Source: Leuconostoc pseudomesenteroides KCTC 3652 (lineage in GTDB: Bacteria > Bacillota > Bacilli > Lactobacillales > Lactobacillaceae). From it: a DNA stretch of 64,000 nucleotides. Where the stretch lies: positions 1 through 64,000 of the forward strand of contig NZ_BMBP01000005.1 in NCBI RefSeq assembly GCF_014634745.1, in the 5' to 3' direction. Shown piece after piece: positions 35,062 to 44,803 of this stretch (position 1 is the first letter of the stretch; each line of letters opens with the position of its first letter). The notes below the pieces were generated by a model. That model was not told the DNA's origin. It worked only from the letters and a program-made list of their open reading frames with translations, and made no database searches. A program made the position numbers and the translations under genes.

Positions 35062-36233
35062 TGTTTAAAAAATTAAGACAATTAGATTATTGGATTGCTG
35101 TCCCATTTGGTATTTTGAGTGCGTTAGGTGTCGTGATGGTTTTTTCAGCGAGCCTAACTAACTCGGCAATGCTTAATTTTTATAAGCAATTAGTTTTTGT
35201 TATTATTGGCTGGATTGGTGCGTTTACATTATTTCATCTTAATCTTAATAATTGGCGCAGACCACAGTGGCTTAAAATACTGATGTATGGCATTATTGCA
35301 TTACTTGTCATTGCCCGTATCATGCCAGCCGTCAATGGTGCGCATGGTTGGATTCCGCTAGGGTTTATGACATTGCAACCTGCTGAATTTTTGAAACTGA
35401 TTTTAATTTTGTATTGTGCCCATATTCTGACACGAGTGCCTTGGCAGGCAGGGGTGAAAATTTCACGCCAACCACTTGCCCAAATGAAAATATGGGGGCC
35501 ACCTGTGTTATCTTTGTTTTTGTTGTTGATTATGCCGGATAATGGTAATATGCTAATTGCGATTGGTATCGTTTTTGTAATGGTATTGGCGTCTGGTGTT
35601 TCAAGAAAAATAATGGTTATCTGGTTTATTGGCATCAGTGCACTATTTGCTTTGCTACAGCCCATTATTAACCTGGTTAATAAAGTATTTCACCTGACAG
35701 GTAGTACACATTATAGTATTTTACGTTTGATTAATTTTGTGAATCCTTGGGCTGATCCGGATCAGAGCCGGCAGCTTTTGTATGGTTATTATGCTATCGC
35801 TCATGGGGGATTATTTGGTGTGGGATTGGGCAATTCTCTTATTAAGCCTTACTTACCTGAGTCAAACACTGACTTTATTATGGCTGTGATGACTGAAGAA
35901 TTAGGAGCTGTTGTAACCGTTATTGTATTGATGCTAATTCTAATTTTGGTAACGCGACTGATTCTTCTAGGTATTCGCCAGAAAAATCAGTATCAGCGGC
36001 TAATTTTGTATGGTGTGGCGATGTTGTTGTTTGTCCAAGCATTCGTCAACTTGGGCGGTGTGATTGGCGTTTTGCCAATCACAGGGGTGGTCTTTCCTTT
36101 CATTTCTGGTGGTGGATCATCTTATATTGCCTTTAGTGCAGCTATCGGGCTCACACTCAATATTGCTGCTCATCAGAAAAAAGCAGTTGACATCCATCCA
36201 AACGATGTAGTTGCTAGAAAGGATTATCAATGA
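35061..36233 (+). CDS. ftsW: Peptidoglycan polymerase FtsW (SEDS family)
   Basis: 390 aa with ten helices. VVMVFSAS, PAEFLKLILILY, the extracellular loop with HYSILRLINFVNPWADPDQSRQ, GLGNSLIKPYLPESNTDFIMAVMTEELG and LPITGVVFPFISGGGSS are SEDS motifs. Placed next to ylbG-rsmD-coaD, it fits FtsW rather than RodA. ATG 35061 shares a base with the previous stop; the TTG at 35058 is not needed. Confidence 0.88.
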   Translation: MFKKLRQLDYWIAVPFGILSALGVVMVFSASLTNSAMLNFYKQLVFVIIGWIGAFTLFHLNLNNWRRPQWLKILMYGIIALLVIARIMPAVNGAHGWIPLGFMTLQPAEFLKLILILYCAHILTRVPWQAGVKISRQPLAQMKIWGPPVLSLFLLLIMPDNGNMLIAIGIVFVMVLASGVSRKIMVIWFIGISALFALLQPIINLVNKVFHLTGSTHYSILRLINFVNPWADPDQSRQLLYGYYAIAHGGLFGVGLGNSLIKPYLPESNTDFIMAVMTEELGAVVTVIVLMLILILVTRLILLGIRQKNQYQRLILYGVAMLLFVQAFVNLGGVIGVLPITGVVFPFISGGGSSYIAFSAAIGLTLNIAAHQKKAVDIHPNDVVARKDYQ

Positions 36234-36541
36234 CATTTCAAATACAAGAGCGACGAGCCGTTTATGTCTATTTAAGTCATGTCCGTCATGCACAACAACT
36301 TAAAAAGTTTGGCCAAATTACATATATTTCGAGGAAAATGTCTTTGGTCGGACTTTATTTGAATGAAGAAAATGTTGGTGAAGTTGTCAGTAAGTTACAA
36401 CAATACAAATTTGTGAAGCGTGTTGTTACCTCGCCGCGGCCAGATATTGACCCTGAATTAGGTGATATGCATGATGATATTTTCTTTGAAAATTATGACG
36501 AAGGGGGAATCACGGACGATGCACAGCCAGTCCGTGACTGA
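36230..36541 (+). CDS. ylbG: YlbG family protein (DUF2129)
   Basis: 103-aa cytoplasmic protein. The YVYLSHVRHAQQLKKFGQITYISRKMSLVGLYLNEE core is the family signature; the acidic C-terminus is variable. Function unknown. Position between ftsW and rsmD is conserved across Firmicutes. ATGA overlap with ftsW. Confidence 0.88.
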   Translation: MTFQIQERRAVYVYLSHVRHAQQLKKFGQITYISRKMSLVGLYLNEENVGEVVSKLQQYKFVKRVVTSPRPDIDPELGDMHDDIFFENYDEGGITDDAQPVRD

Positions 36542-36547
36542 TAAATT

Positions 36548-37102
36548 ATGCGAGTCATTTCAGGTAATTTTCGTGGTACGCGTTTAGAGGCAGTTAGTGG
36601 TGATAAAACTAGACCCACAACAGACAAAGTTAAAGAGGCAATGTTTAGTATGTTGATGCCCTACCTAGATGAGGGGGAGGTGCTAGATTTGTATGGCGGT
36701 ACTGGTGGATTAAGTATTGAAGCAGTTTCGCGTGGCATGACGCACGCAACATTAGTTGACCGCCAGTTTCAGGCCATCAAAGTCATGTCTGAAAACGTTA
36801 AAAAGACACACCATGAAAATCAATTCACAATTTTAAAAGCACCAGCTCAACAAGCGCTGTCAAAATTTGCTACAGAGAATAAACAATTTGATTTAGTTTT
36901 TTTGGATCCCCCCTATGCCAAGGAAACGATTGCTTCTGATATGTCAAAAATGGCTGAGATGGGTTTACTTAATACGGATGCCGTTATTTTGGCTGAAAGC
37001 AATGATGCGGCTAACTTGCCAGAAGCAGATAAAAAGTTTAGAATTATTCAGCAAAAGCATTATGGTATTACCGTCGTGACAATCTATCAATATGAGGGAT
37101 AA
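36548..37102 (+). CDS. rsmD: 16S rRNA (guanine-N2-)-methyltransferase RsmD
   Basis: 184 aa. RVISGNFRGTRLEAVSGDKTRPTTDKVKEA at the start, SAM-binding VLDLYGGTGGLSIEAVSRG and catalytic FLDPPYAKE. Methylates G966 (E. coli numbering) of 16S rRNA. Followed by coaD after 3 nt, the usual pairing. Confidence 0.94.
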   Translation: MRVISGNFRGTRLEAVSGDKTRPTTDKVKEAMFSMLMPYLDEGEVLDLYGGTGGLSIEAVSRGMTHATLVDRQFQAIKVMSENVKKTHHENQFTILKAPAQQALSKFATENKQFDLVFLDPPYAKETIASDMSKMAEMGLLNTDAVILAESNDAANLPEADKKFRIIQQKHYGITVVTIYQYEG

Positions 37103-37105
37103 GAT

Positions 37106-37594
37106 ATGAGTATTGCACTGTTTCCAGGTAGTTTTGATCCATTAACGAATGGACATTTGAACATCATTACACGGGCAAGTTATTTATTTGAAAAAGTGGT
37201 CGTAGGGGTTGGCAATAACACTAGTAAGTCAGCCTTGTTCACGCCAGCAGAAAAACAGGCCTTGATCACTGAGGCTGTCAGAGATTTACCCAATGTTGAA
37301 GTGGCTATTATGTCAGGATTGACGGTACAATTTATGGCTGAAATTGGTGCTAAATATATTGTCCGTGGTTTGCGTAATGGTAAAGATTTTGAGTATGAGC
37401 GTGACATTGCAGGGGTTAATAGTGCTTTAGCTGACGTTGAAACAGTGCTGTTGTTAGCCAAACCAGAAAACCAAAATATATCCAGCTCGATGGTCAAAGA
37501 GATTGGGAGTATGGGTGCCGAAAATATGGCAAAATTTGTGCCACCTGTTGTTGTGGCAGCTTTGAAGGAGCGACTGAATGCGCAAAAAGAATAA
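37106..37594 (+). CDS. coaD: Phosphopantetheine adenylyltransferase
   Basis: 162-aa nucleotidyltransferase making dephospho-CoA. FPGSFDPLTNGHLNII contains the TxGH motif and NISSSMVKEI the ISSxxxR-like motif, with RGLRNGKDFEYE between. Overlaps sepM by 17 nt. Confidence 0.95.
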   Translation: MSIALFPGSFDPLTNGHLNIITRASYLFEKVVVGVGNNTSKSALFTPAEKQALITEAVRDLPNVEVAIMSGLTVQFMAEIGAKYIVRGLRNGKDFEYERDIAGVNSALADVETVLLLAKPENQNISSSMVKEIGSMGAENMAKFVPPVVVAALKERLNAQKE

Positions 37595-38669
37595 AATAAT
37601 TGTTGCCGTCGTTTCTGTTCTAGTTTTAGCTGGGATTGTTGCTGGTGTGTGGCCATTGAACGGTTATATAGAGTCACCAGGTGAAGCAGATGATTTGTCT
37701 CGTTTTGTGACGATTGATGGTAAGAAAGATACAGCCAAAGGACAATACAGAATTACGTCAGTCTTCTTGACCCAAGCCAATGGTTTTAAATTTTTACAAA
37801 CCAAAATTAATCCACATTTGTCATATGCGAGTGAAGCAGATGTGACGGGCGGTGAGTCTTCTGCTACTTTCAGTAAAGTTCAGGACTTTTATATGCAAAG
37901 TGCGATAGCTAATGCTGAACAGGTTGCCTTCAATAAGGCAAGTAAGCCCATTACTACTAAATACCGTGGTATATATGTGTTGAGCGTTTCAAAGACTTCG
38001 CATTTTAAAAAAACGATCAAAGTTGGTGACACGATTACGGCAATTGATGGTCACCATTATGAAAATTCAGATGGTTTTATTAAGTATTTGGCTAATAAGA
38101 AAAAAGGCACAACCGTCACGGTTTCATATACCCGTGATGGTAAAAGCGGTCAAGCAGAAGGCACTACGATTAAGCTGCCTGGCACCAAGACACCTGAATA
38201 TCCTAACGGACGAGCCGGGATTGGTATTGTCTTAACTGACAATGTAGCTGTGACAACCACGCCTAAAGTGAGTGTTGATCCCGGTCAAATCGGTGGCCCA
38301 TCTGGCGGTCTTATGTTCACACTACAAATTTATGATCAACTGACCGGCGATAAGTTGGCGAATGGACGTAACATTTCTGGTACTGGTACAATGAACGCTA
38401 ATGGTTATGTCGGCGAAATTGGTGGTATTGATAAGAAAATTATGGCTGCTAAGGCAGCAGGATCAACTGTTTTCTTTGCACCATACATTAAACCTACTAA
38501 AGAATTGTTGAAATATGAAGAGCAGCACAAAACAAATTACATGTTAGCACGTGATACGGCCAAAAAGTATGCACCAAATCTAAAAGTTATTCCGGTTCAA
38601 ACATTTGATGATGCTGTCAATTATCTTAAATCAGGTAAAATTATTAAAACCACTGACAGTACTAAATAA
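37578..38669 (+). CDS. sepM: SepM/YlbL-type PDZ-Lon serine protease
   Basis: 363 aa: N-terminal transmembrane helix (residues 7-27), PDZ domain (about 125-200) and an S16 Lon-type protease domain with catalytic Ser242 in IGGPSGGLMF and the lysine near 287 in EIGGIDKKIMAAK. In streptococci SepM processes competence pheromone at the cell surface; a related role here is inference, though competence genes follow immediately. Confidence 0.9.
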   Translation: MRKKNKIIVAVVSVLVLAGIVAGVWPLNGYIESPGEADDLSRFVTIDGKKDTAKGQYRITSVFLTQANGFKFLQTKINPHLSYASEADVTGGESSATFSKVQDFYMQSAIANAEQVAFNKASKPITTKYRGIYVLSVSKTSHFKKTIKVGDTITAIDGHHYENSDGFIKYLANKKKGTTVTVSYTRDGKSGQAEGTTIKLPGTKTPEYPNGRAGIGIVLTDNVAVTTTPKVSVDPGQIGGPSGGLMFTLQIYDQLTGDKLANGRNISGTGTMNANGYVGEIGGIDKKIMAAKAAGSTVFFAPYIKPTKELLKYEEQHKTNYMLARDTAKKYAPNLKVIPVQTFDDAVNYLKSGKIIKTTDSTK

Positions 38670-38670
38670 A

Positions 38671-38716
38671 GACTTAGTGTTCTTGGATATGCCAACTTCA
38701 CTAAGCTTTTTTATTT
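38671..38716 (+). terminator. Terminator after sepM
   Basis: CTTAGTG pairs with CACTAAG around a 19-nt loop, followed by six T. It separates the ftsW-sepM operon from the competence operon. Confidence 0.72.
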
Positions 38717-38746
38717 TGATTTCGTACTATAAGTATGAGGTGAAAA

Positions 38747-39391
38747 ATGTTAGATATATTTGAGGTAATTAAGACAAAAACAACCTTGGTTAAACCAATA
38801 GGTGTCGGTATTCTTATTATTGTAATCGGAACAGTTTATTTACTATGGCCAGGACACGAACAATCTGAGAAAGGTATTCAGAGTTTCAGTAGTACTCAGA
38901 CATCTCAGTCAATACCGAAGTCTGAGAGCCAAGTAAAATCGACTAGCAAACAAACATCAGCAGTTATTATGGTAGATGTCAAAGGTGCAGTTAATAAACC
39001 AGGTGTTTATCAAGTTGATACATCTGATAGAGTCCAAAGTGCTATTTTAAAGGCTGGCGGGCAGCGCACTGAAGCGGATATGACCCAAGTGAATTTGGCA
39101 CAGAGGTTAACTGATGGACAGGTCTTGTATGTTCCTATTAAGGGTGAGCAAGTACCAACAAATTTTGCCAATGAGACAGTGGCTTCAAGTCAAACCAAAA
39201 CAACTATCAATCTTAATACTGCTACTAAAGAAGAACTTCAAAACTTGGAAGGAATTGGTGAAAAAAAAGCTGATCAGATTCTTGATTATCGTCAGGAACA
39301 TGGTGGGTTTAAATCGATTGAAGAGCTTAAATCAATTTCTGGTATTGGTACAAAACGTTTTGAAGCAATTAAAGAGCAACTGGCAATCTAA
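38747..39391 (+). CDS. comEA: Competence protein ComEA
   Basis: 214 aa: a membrane anchor (about residues 16-34), an SLBB domain (VDVKGAVNKPGVYQ onward) and a C-terminal double helix-hairpin-helix (INLNTATKEELQNLEGIGEKKADQILDYR, then LKSISGIGTKRFEAIK). It binds incoming double-stranded DNA during transformation. comEB is absent between comEA and comEC, as in many lactobacilli. TGAGGTG precedes the ATG. Confidence 0.93.
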   Translation: MLDIFEVIKTKTTLVKPIGVGILIIVIGTVYLLWPGHEQSEKGIQSFSSTQTSQSIPKSESQVKSTSKQTSAVIMVDVKGAVNKPGVYQVDTSDRVQSAILKAGGQRTEADMTQVNLAQRLTDGQVLYVPIKGEQVPTNFANETVASSQTKTTINLNTATKEELQNLEGIGEKKADQILDYRQEHGGFKSIEELKSISGIGTKRFEAIKEQLAI

Positions 39392-41655
39392 TGCAAAATG
39401 CAAAGTTGTTATTATTTTCGCTTTTAGTGGCGTCTCTTGGTGGCGTTATCTATAGACCATGTCTGTCAAGTTGGATAATGTTATTAGGTACGTTGATTCT
39501 AATATTATGGCAACGTCATTTACGTTTTTTTCTAATGGTTATTGTTTTAATAACGCCATTCATGATTTATTTTTTTCATGATGCTAGGAATTTGAAAAAC
39601 CAAGCAGAGATACCCGACCAAAAAAATGTGCAATTAACAGGTGTGATTTTTCCGGATAACGTCAGCATTGACGGCGATAATTTGAGTTCGACTGCTACAT
39701 TAGACAGTGGTGAGGCTGTTAAATTGTACTGGACGCTTCCTAATAAACAAAGCAAAGAAGAATGGCTCAAGCAAGATCATGTTTTGACGTTTAGCGCCAC
39801 TGGTGATCTTACGCGCATTCGATCAGCCACAAACTTTAATCAATTTGATTCGCAAGAATTCTATGAAACGAAAAATATGACACACCAATTCACTGTGACG
39901 ACTTGGCAGGTTGAAAATATGGTGTCACATGATATATTAAATGGCATACGATATCAGCTTCATGCTTGGCATAGTCGGGCAATACATGACACCGAGTCGC
40001 TACCTAAACCACTTCGCGAATATGCACAGGCCTTGATTTTGGGCGTGACACCACAAGCATTATATGGCGACAATCCTGGTGTACAGACATTAGGATTAAT
40101 TCACTTGTTTAGTGTTTCTGGCTTTCACGTGTCCTTTTTAATCATGATGATAATGGCTTTAGCAAAACGACTATGGATTACTAAAGAAATTACGATTGTA
40201 CTTTTATCAGGTCTTTTAATGATTTATTTTGTTTTTGCTGGGGAACCGGCGGTTTTGATCCGCGCCATTGTTGCTGGTGAACTAATATTATGGCAAGATT
40301 TACACCATCATAGATTTAAATCGTACGATATTTGGGCAATTAGTTTATTAATTAGTTTGATATTTTCACCGCAAATATTATTAACTTTGGGTGGACAACT
40401 GTCGTTTTTACTCACGTTCTGTTTATCTTTTGCAAAAAAATTATCTTTTTGGCGTACTAATCTTTTAATGAGTGTCATCAGTTTTCCATTAATTGTTCAA
40501 CAGCAACTCACATGGCATATTTTACAAACAGTTGTGAATATTTTTGCTGTTCCTGTTTTTGGAACAATTATTGTGCCATTAGTCATGTTAGGATATTTTG
40601 GACAGCGTTTTCCAATAATTGTTGATAGTGCTAATGCAATCATTCATTTTTTTGCAGCATTGATCGATTGGTTGGCCGTTTTGCCTGGCAATATTGTTAT
40701 TGGTAAAATACCGGAATTAAGTACAACCTTGCTAATTGTGTTTGGATTTTGCATGTTCTGTCGAGAAAAAATAATTGTTTCTCGTGCGCGACTAATTTGG
40801 CTCTTGTTATTGGCATCGACGATACTCATTATCAAGCGACCGCTCACGGGTGAATTTACGACATTTGATATTGGTCAAGGTGATGCAGCCTTAATTCGAA
40901 CACCTCTTAATCATACAGTAACGGTTGTCGATACCGGGGGCCAAGTAACATTTGGGGAGAAACAATCTTGGCAAGTCAAACAATATGAAAGATCAAAAGG
41001 TGAGACTGTGATTGTTAATTATCTGCATAGTTTAGGAATTGATACGATTGATCATTTGATATTAACACATCATGATCAAGATCATATTGGGGATGCTAAA
41101 GAAATATTACGTCTTATGCACGTCAAAAAAATATTGATGCCCGCGGGTATGAGATCACAGCAAAGTTTTAAAGTCCAAATTTTACCTTATCTAAAGAAAA
41201 CAGAAGTATTTGAGGTCACTGAATCAAACCAGGTGAATGATTTACCGTTGCACATATATCACCCGTTAACGGTTGGGCAAGCTGGCAATGAAGACTCAAT
41301 CGCATTATATGGCGTTTTGGGTGGCATGAGAGTTTTGACAGCTGGGGATTTGGACCGGACAGGGGAGCGATTGCTTGCGGAAAGACATCCTGAAATGAGG
41401 GTTGATTTGGTCAAACTAGGACATCATGGCTCTAGAACATCTACCGATCCAATAACCTTTTCCAAATGGCGACCAAGTATTGGCATTATTTCTGCTGGTA
41501 GAAATAATCATTATCATCATCCACATCAGGAAACCTTAGAGACAGTTCAAAAAAACCAAATGTCGGTTTTTAATACGCAAATACATGGTATGATTAAATA
41601 TGTTTATAGAGGTAAAAATGGATATTTTAAGGTGAAATTACCGCATGAATTTTAA
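39391..41655 (+). CDS. comEC: DNA uptake channel ComEC
   Basis: 754 aa: N-terminal helices with a DUF4131/OB region, the Competence domain (IHLFSVSGFHVSFLIMMIM), and a C-terminal metallo-beta-lactamase-like domain with LTHHDQDHIGD and KLGHHGSRTS. It transports single-stranded DNA across the membrane. The metal motif is intact, consistent with a proposed nuclease function. The start overlaps the comEA stop by one base. Full length, so uptake machinery could be functional. Confidence 0.94.
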   Translation: MQNAKLLLFSLLVASLGGVIYRPCLSSWIMLLGTLILILWQRHLRFFLMVIVLITPFMIYFFHDARNLKNQAEIPDQKNVQLTGVIFPDNVSIDGDNLSSTATLDSGEAVKLYWTLPNKQSKEEWLKQDHVLTFSATGDLTRIRSATNFNQFDSQEFYETKNMTHQFTVTTWQVENMVSHDILNGIRYQLHAWHSRAIHDTESLPKPLREYAQALILGVTPQALYGDNPGVQTLGLIHLFSVSGFHVSFLIMMIMALAKRLWITKEITIVLLSGLLMIYFVFAGEPAVLIRAIVAGELILWQDLHHHRFKSYDIWAISLLISLIFSPQILLTLGGQLSFLLTFCLSFAKKLSFWRTNLLMSVISFPLIVQQQLTWHILQTVVNIFAVPVFGTIIVPLVMLGYFGQRFPIIVDSANAIIHFFAALIDWLAVLPGNIVIGKIPELSTTLLIVFGFCMFCREKIIVSRARLIWLLLLASTILIIKRPLTGEFTTFDIGQGDAALIRTPLNHTVTVVDTGGQVTFGEKQSWQVKQYERSKGETVIVNYLHSLGIDTIDHLILTHHDQDHIGDAKEILRLMHVKKILMPAGMRSQQSFKVQILPYLKKTEVFEVTESNQVNDLPLHIYHPLTVGQAGNEDSIALYGVLGGMRVLTAGDLDRTGERLLAERHPEMRVDLVKLGHHGSRTSTDPITFSKWRPSIGIISAGRNNHYHHPHQETLETVQKNQMSVFNTQIHGMIKYVYRGKNGYFKVKLPHEF

Positions 41656-42637
41656 GCAGTTACAACAACAAATTGATAATAATGCTATGGCAAATTTTTA
41701 TGTTGTCACTGGTGAAGAAGAGATTCTGTTACGCAGGACAGTTGCTGCGTTTAAACAATTGGTAGCACTTGAAGATCGCGATATGAATTATTCACAATTT
41801 AATCTCGCTGACCAACCGCTTGATATGGTGATTAATGACGCGATGTCAGCCCCTTTTTTTGGTGAACGTCGCGTTATTGTAGTAAACAAACCACTGTTTT
41901 TAACGGCAACGGGCAAAATATCTGACCATGATAGTGATTTATTATTGCAACTCCTTGAAAAGCCGCTGTCTGAGAACATTGTTGTTTTTTTTGCAAATGA
42001 TATTAAATTGGATAAACGAAAAAAACTAACAAAATTAGTACTGAAAATGTCTGAGGTAGTTGAATTACCATCCTTAGATGAACGGCAATCAAAACAAGCA
42101 ATCGTGTCTGAATTGGCGCAACGTGATTACCAGATTACACCCGATGCGCTTAGTGAACTGGTCATGCGGACCAATGCACATTATTCGAACATGCAAAACG
42201 AATTACCTAAACTAATTGCGTATGCTAATAAAACTAAAATAATTGATTTAGAGGGAGTCATCAACCTTGTGCCAAATACTTTGACAGCAACGGCTTTTAC
42301 ATTGGTTGAGGCTGTCATAAAAAATCATTCAAAGGCAGCTGTAACAATATATCGTGAATTGATAGACAATAATGAAATTCCTTTGCGTATCAATGCTGTA
42401 CTAATAGGACAATTTCGGCTATTATTGCAGGTCGCGGGTTTGTCTGGTAATGATGCAACAATTGCCTCACAACTCAAAGTACACCCTTATCGCGTCAAAT
42501 TAGCAAAGCAAATCTTAAAAAATCACCAATTAACAACTATACGTTCCGGTTATTTAGGTATGCTAAATATGGAAAGACTCTTGAAGTCCACACAACAAGA
42601 CCCAGAAATCTTGTTTGAACGTTTTGTGTTGAACTAA
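41645..42637 (+). CDS. holA: DNA polymerase III subunit delta
   Basis: 330-aa clamp-loader wrench subunit. NFYVVTGEEEILLRRTV, FGERRVIVVNKPLFL and the C-terminal GQFRLLLQVAGLSGND region fit HolA. Overlaps comEC by 11 nt; the comEC-holA order is conserved in Firmicutes. AAGGTG lies upstream of the ATG. Confidence 0.92.
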   Translation: MNFKQLQQQIDNNAMANFYVVTGEEEILLRRTVAAFKQLVALEDRDMNYSQFNLADQPLDMVINDAMSAPFFGERRVIVVNKPLFLTATGKISDHDSDLLLQLLEKPLSENIVVFFANDIKLDKRKKLTKLVLKMSEVVELPSLDERQSKQAIVSELAQRDYQITPDALSELVMRTNAHYSNMQNELPKLIAYANKTKIIDLEGVINLVPNTLTATAFTLVEAVIKNHSKAAVTIYRELIDNNEIPLRINAVLIGQFRLLLQVAGLSGNDATIASQLKVHPYRVKLAKQILKNHQLTTIRSGYLGMLNMERLLKSTQQDPEILFERFVLN

Positions 42638-42696
42638 GCATAAAGATTGTACTAAATAAGCTGCAAGAACAAGTGTTCCCGTGATAAAATATAATC

Positions 42697-43782
42697 ATGG
42701 CAGAATTCTTGACAACAATTGATAAACGTAAAATATTACATGTTGATTTAGATGCATTTTATGCGCAAATTGAAATGAGAGATCAGCCAGAATTACGTTC
42801 TAAGCCCTTAATTATTGCAAGGGATCCAACTCAAAATAACGGACATGGGGTGGTTGCTACTGCTAATTATGTTGCGCGTCAGCTGGGCATTCATTCTGCG
42901 ATGAGTGCTTTTGAAGCAAAACGATTGGCACCCAATGGCATATTTCTCTCGCCAAACTTTCCCAAATATAAAGTTGTTTCCGCACAAATTCATGATATTT
43001 TTCGTCGGTTTACCACTAAAGTTGAACCTGTGGCTTTTGATGAGGCCTACTTGGATGTAACGGAAAATATTTTAAGTGGTGCAACTTTGGCTGCTGAAAT
43101 AAGGCACCAGATATTAAAAGAAACACAACTAACGAGTTCTATTGGGGTTTCTCACAATAAGTTATTAGCCAAATTAGGATCAGAATATAATAAACCTAAT
43201 GGCGTCACTGTGATTGATCATGAGAACCAACTTCAGTTTTTAGATTACTTACCAATAAGTGCTTTTCGCGGAGTCGGTAAAAAAACAAAAGAAAAGTTTG
43301 ATGAATTGGGTATTGAAAATGGTTTAGATTTACGTCAGATGTCACAAGAAACACTCAAAACTGAGTTTGGCAAAATGGGCGAACGTTTGTATTGGCAAGC
43401 TCGCGGTGTTCATTTTGGTGCAGTTGAATGGCAAAGACAGCGACAGTCGATTGGTAAAGAAGAAACGTTTGACCATGCATTGCATGACAACAATGCCGTT
43501 CAAATTGAATTCAAAAAGCTAGTGAGTAGCTTAATTATGAGCTTGAAACGACAAAAACTGATTGGACGTACTTTAAATATCAAAATTAGGGATGATCAAT
43601 TTAACACAATAACACGTGCGATTACACAAGATGCCCCTTGGCAATTGAATGAAGCGACACTGGTGATGGCTTCACAAGCAACGTTTGAAGATAATATTGG
43701 TACCGAATTTTCAGTGCGTTTGCTAGGCGTTTCAATGAGTAATCTACAATCTGCGACTTTTGAGGAAATGTCGCTATTTTAA
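42697..43782 (+). CDS. dinB: DNA polymerase IV (Y family)
   Basis: 361-aa translesion polymerase. KILHVDLDAFYAQIEMRDQPELR, SAMSAFEAKRLAP and the catalytic FDEAYLDVTE are intact. No C-terminal clamp-binding consensus is obvious beyond MSNLQSATFEEMSLF, which may serve. There is no Shine-Dalgarno: TGATAAAAT (-10 42685-42690) ends 6 nt before the ATG, so the mRNA may be leaderless. Confidence 0.93.
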   Translation: MAEFLTTIDKRKILHVDLDAFYAQIEMRDQPELRSKPLIIARDPTQNNGHGVVATANYVARQLGIHSAMSAFEAKRLAPNGIFLSPNFPKYKVVSAQIHDIFRRFTTKVEPVAFDEAYLDVTENILSGATLAAEIRHQILKETQLTSSIGVSHNKLLAKLGSEYNKPNGVTVIDHENQLQFLDYLPISAFRGVGKKTKEKFDELGIENGLDLRQMSQETLKTEFGKMGERLYWQARGVHFGAVEWQRQRQSIGKEETFDHALHDNNAVQIEFKKLVSSLIMSLKRQKLIGRTLNIKIRDDQFNTITRAITQDAPWQLNEATLVMASQATFEDNIGTEFSVRLLGVSMSNLQSATFEEMSLF

Positions 43783-43822
43783 TGATACAATTGTAGGAAA
43801 TAGTATTTGAGAAAGAATAGAC

Positions 43823-44803
43823 ATGGCACGTATTGAAGAGCAAATATTAGAACAAATTAAACGTTATGAAACCATTATTATCCATCGACATCAGCGACCT
43901 GATCCAGATGCCTTTGGCTCGCAATTAGGCCTAAAAGCGATACTGAAAGCTAGTTTTCCTGAAAAAAATATTTATGCTGTTGGGAAGCCTGTGCCAGGAT
44001 TGGCTTGGATGAGTGAGACTGAGCCTTTTATGGACACAATTTCTGATGCAACCTATAATAAGGCTTTGGTGATCGTAACGGATACAGCAAATGCACCGCG
44101 AGTAGATGATCAGCGTTGGTCTAATGGTTTAGAAATTATCAAAATCGATCACCATCCAAATGATGATCAGTATGGCGATTGGCAATGGGTGAAAGAGGGT
44201 CATTCTGCTACAAGTACGATGATTTATGAGTTTTACGAGTTGCTGAAGGACCAAGGGCTTGTGATGACACAAGAGGCAGCCCGATTGCTGTATATTGGTA
44301 TTGTTGGTGACACTGGTCGCTTTATGTACGGCATGGATTCTGAAACGTTCCGCGTTGTATCCGAGTTATTTAAATATCATTTTGACTATGAGACTGTTCA
44401 TCATCACATGGAGACGATTTCCGAAAATGCGGCCAAGTTGTCTGGTTATGTATTACAAAATTTGACCATTTTGCCTTCAGGTTTCGCTTATATTGTCATG
44501 ACCAAAGACTTGGTTAAAAAATTTAATTTGCAAGAGTCTGGAACAGCATTCGTTGTGCCACTGCCTTCAAAAATTGACTGTGTGAAAGCGTGGGCAATTT
44601 TTGAAGAACAAGATGAAGGTAATTTCCGTGTACGTTTACGGTCCAAAACCATTGTGATTAATCAAATTGCAAATCAATTTGATGGTGGTGGGCATCCAAT
44701 GGCTTCGGGCGCATGGGCACAAGATAAGAATGATATTGCGCGACTAGTGAAAATTGTGGATAGTGCACTTATAGAAAAGTATGGTGTAGAAAAGGAAGAT
44801 TGA
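43823..44803 (+). CDS. nrnA: DHH-family phosphoesterase (NrnA-like)
   Basis: 326-aa DHH/DHHA1 phosphoesterase. HRHQRPDPDAFGSQ (residues 21-34), VTDTANAPR, the IDHHPND signature and the C-terminal FDGGGHPMASG are present. Relatives degrade nanoRNA and 3'-phosphoadenosine 5'-phosphate, and some cleave c-di-AMP breakdown products, which may connect to cdaA elsewhere in the window. Overlaps the helicase gene by one base. Confidence 0.9.
   Translation: MARIEEQILEQIKRYETIIIHRHQRPDPDAFGSQLGLKAILKASFPEKNIYAVGKPVPGLAWMSETEPFMDTISDATYNKALVIVTDTANAPRVDDQRWSNGLEIIKIDHHPNDDQYGDWQWVKEGHSATSTMIYEFYELLKDQGLVMTQEAARLLYIGIVGDTGRFMYGMDSETFRVVSELFKYHFDYETVHHHMETISENAAKLSGYVLQNLTILPSGFAYIVMTKDLVKKFNLQESGTAFVVPLPSKIDCVKAWAIFEEQDEGNFRVRLRSKTIVINQIANQFDGGGHPMASGAWAQDKNDIARLVKIVDSALIEKYGVEKED

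Noticed and set aside
37180-37677. 165-codon minus-strand ORF over coaD and the sepM start
   Set aside because: Shadow of two well-conserved genes.
38700-38750. ComX-type com-box before comEA
   Set aside because: I found no acceptable match to the com-box consensus; only TATAAG-like sequence is seen.
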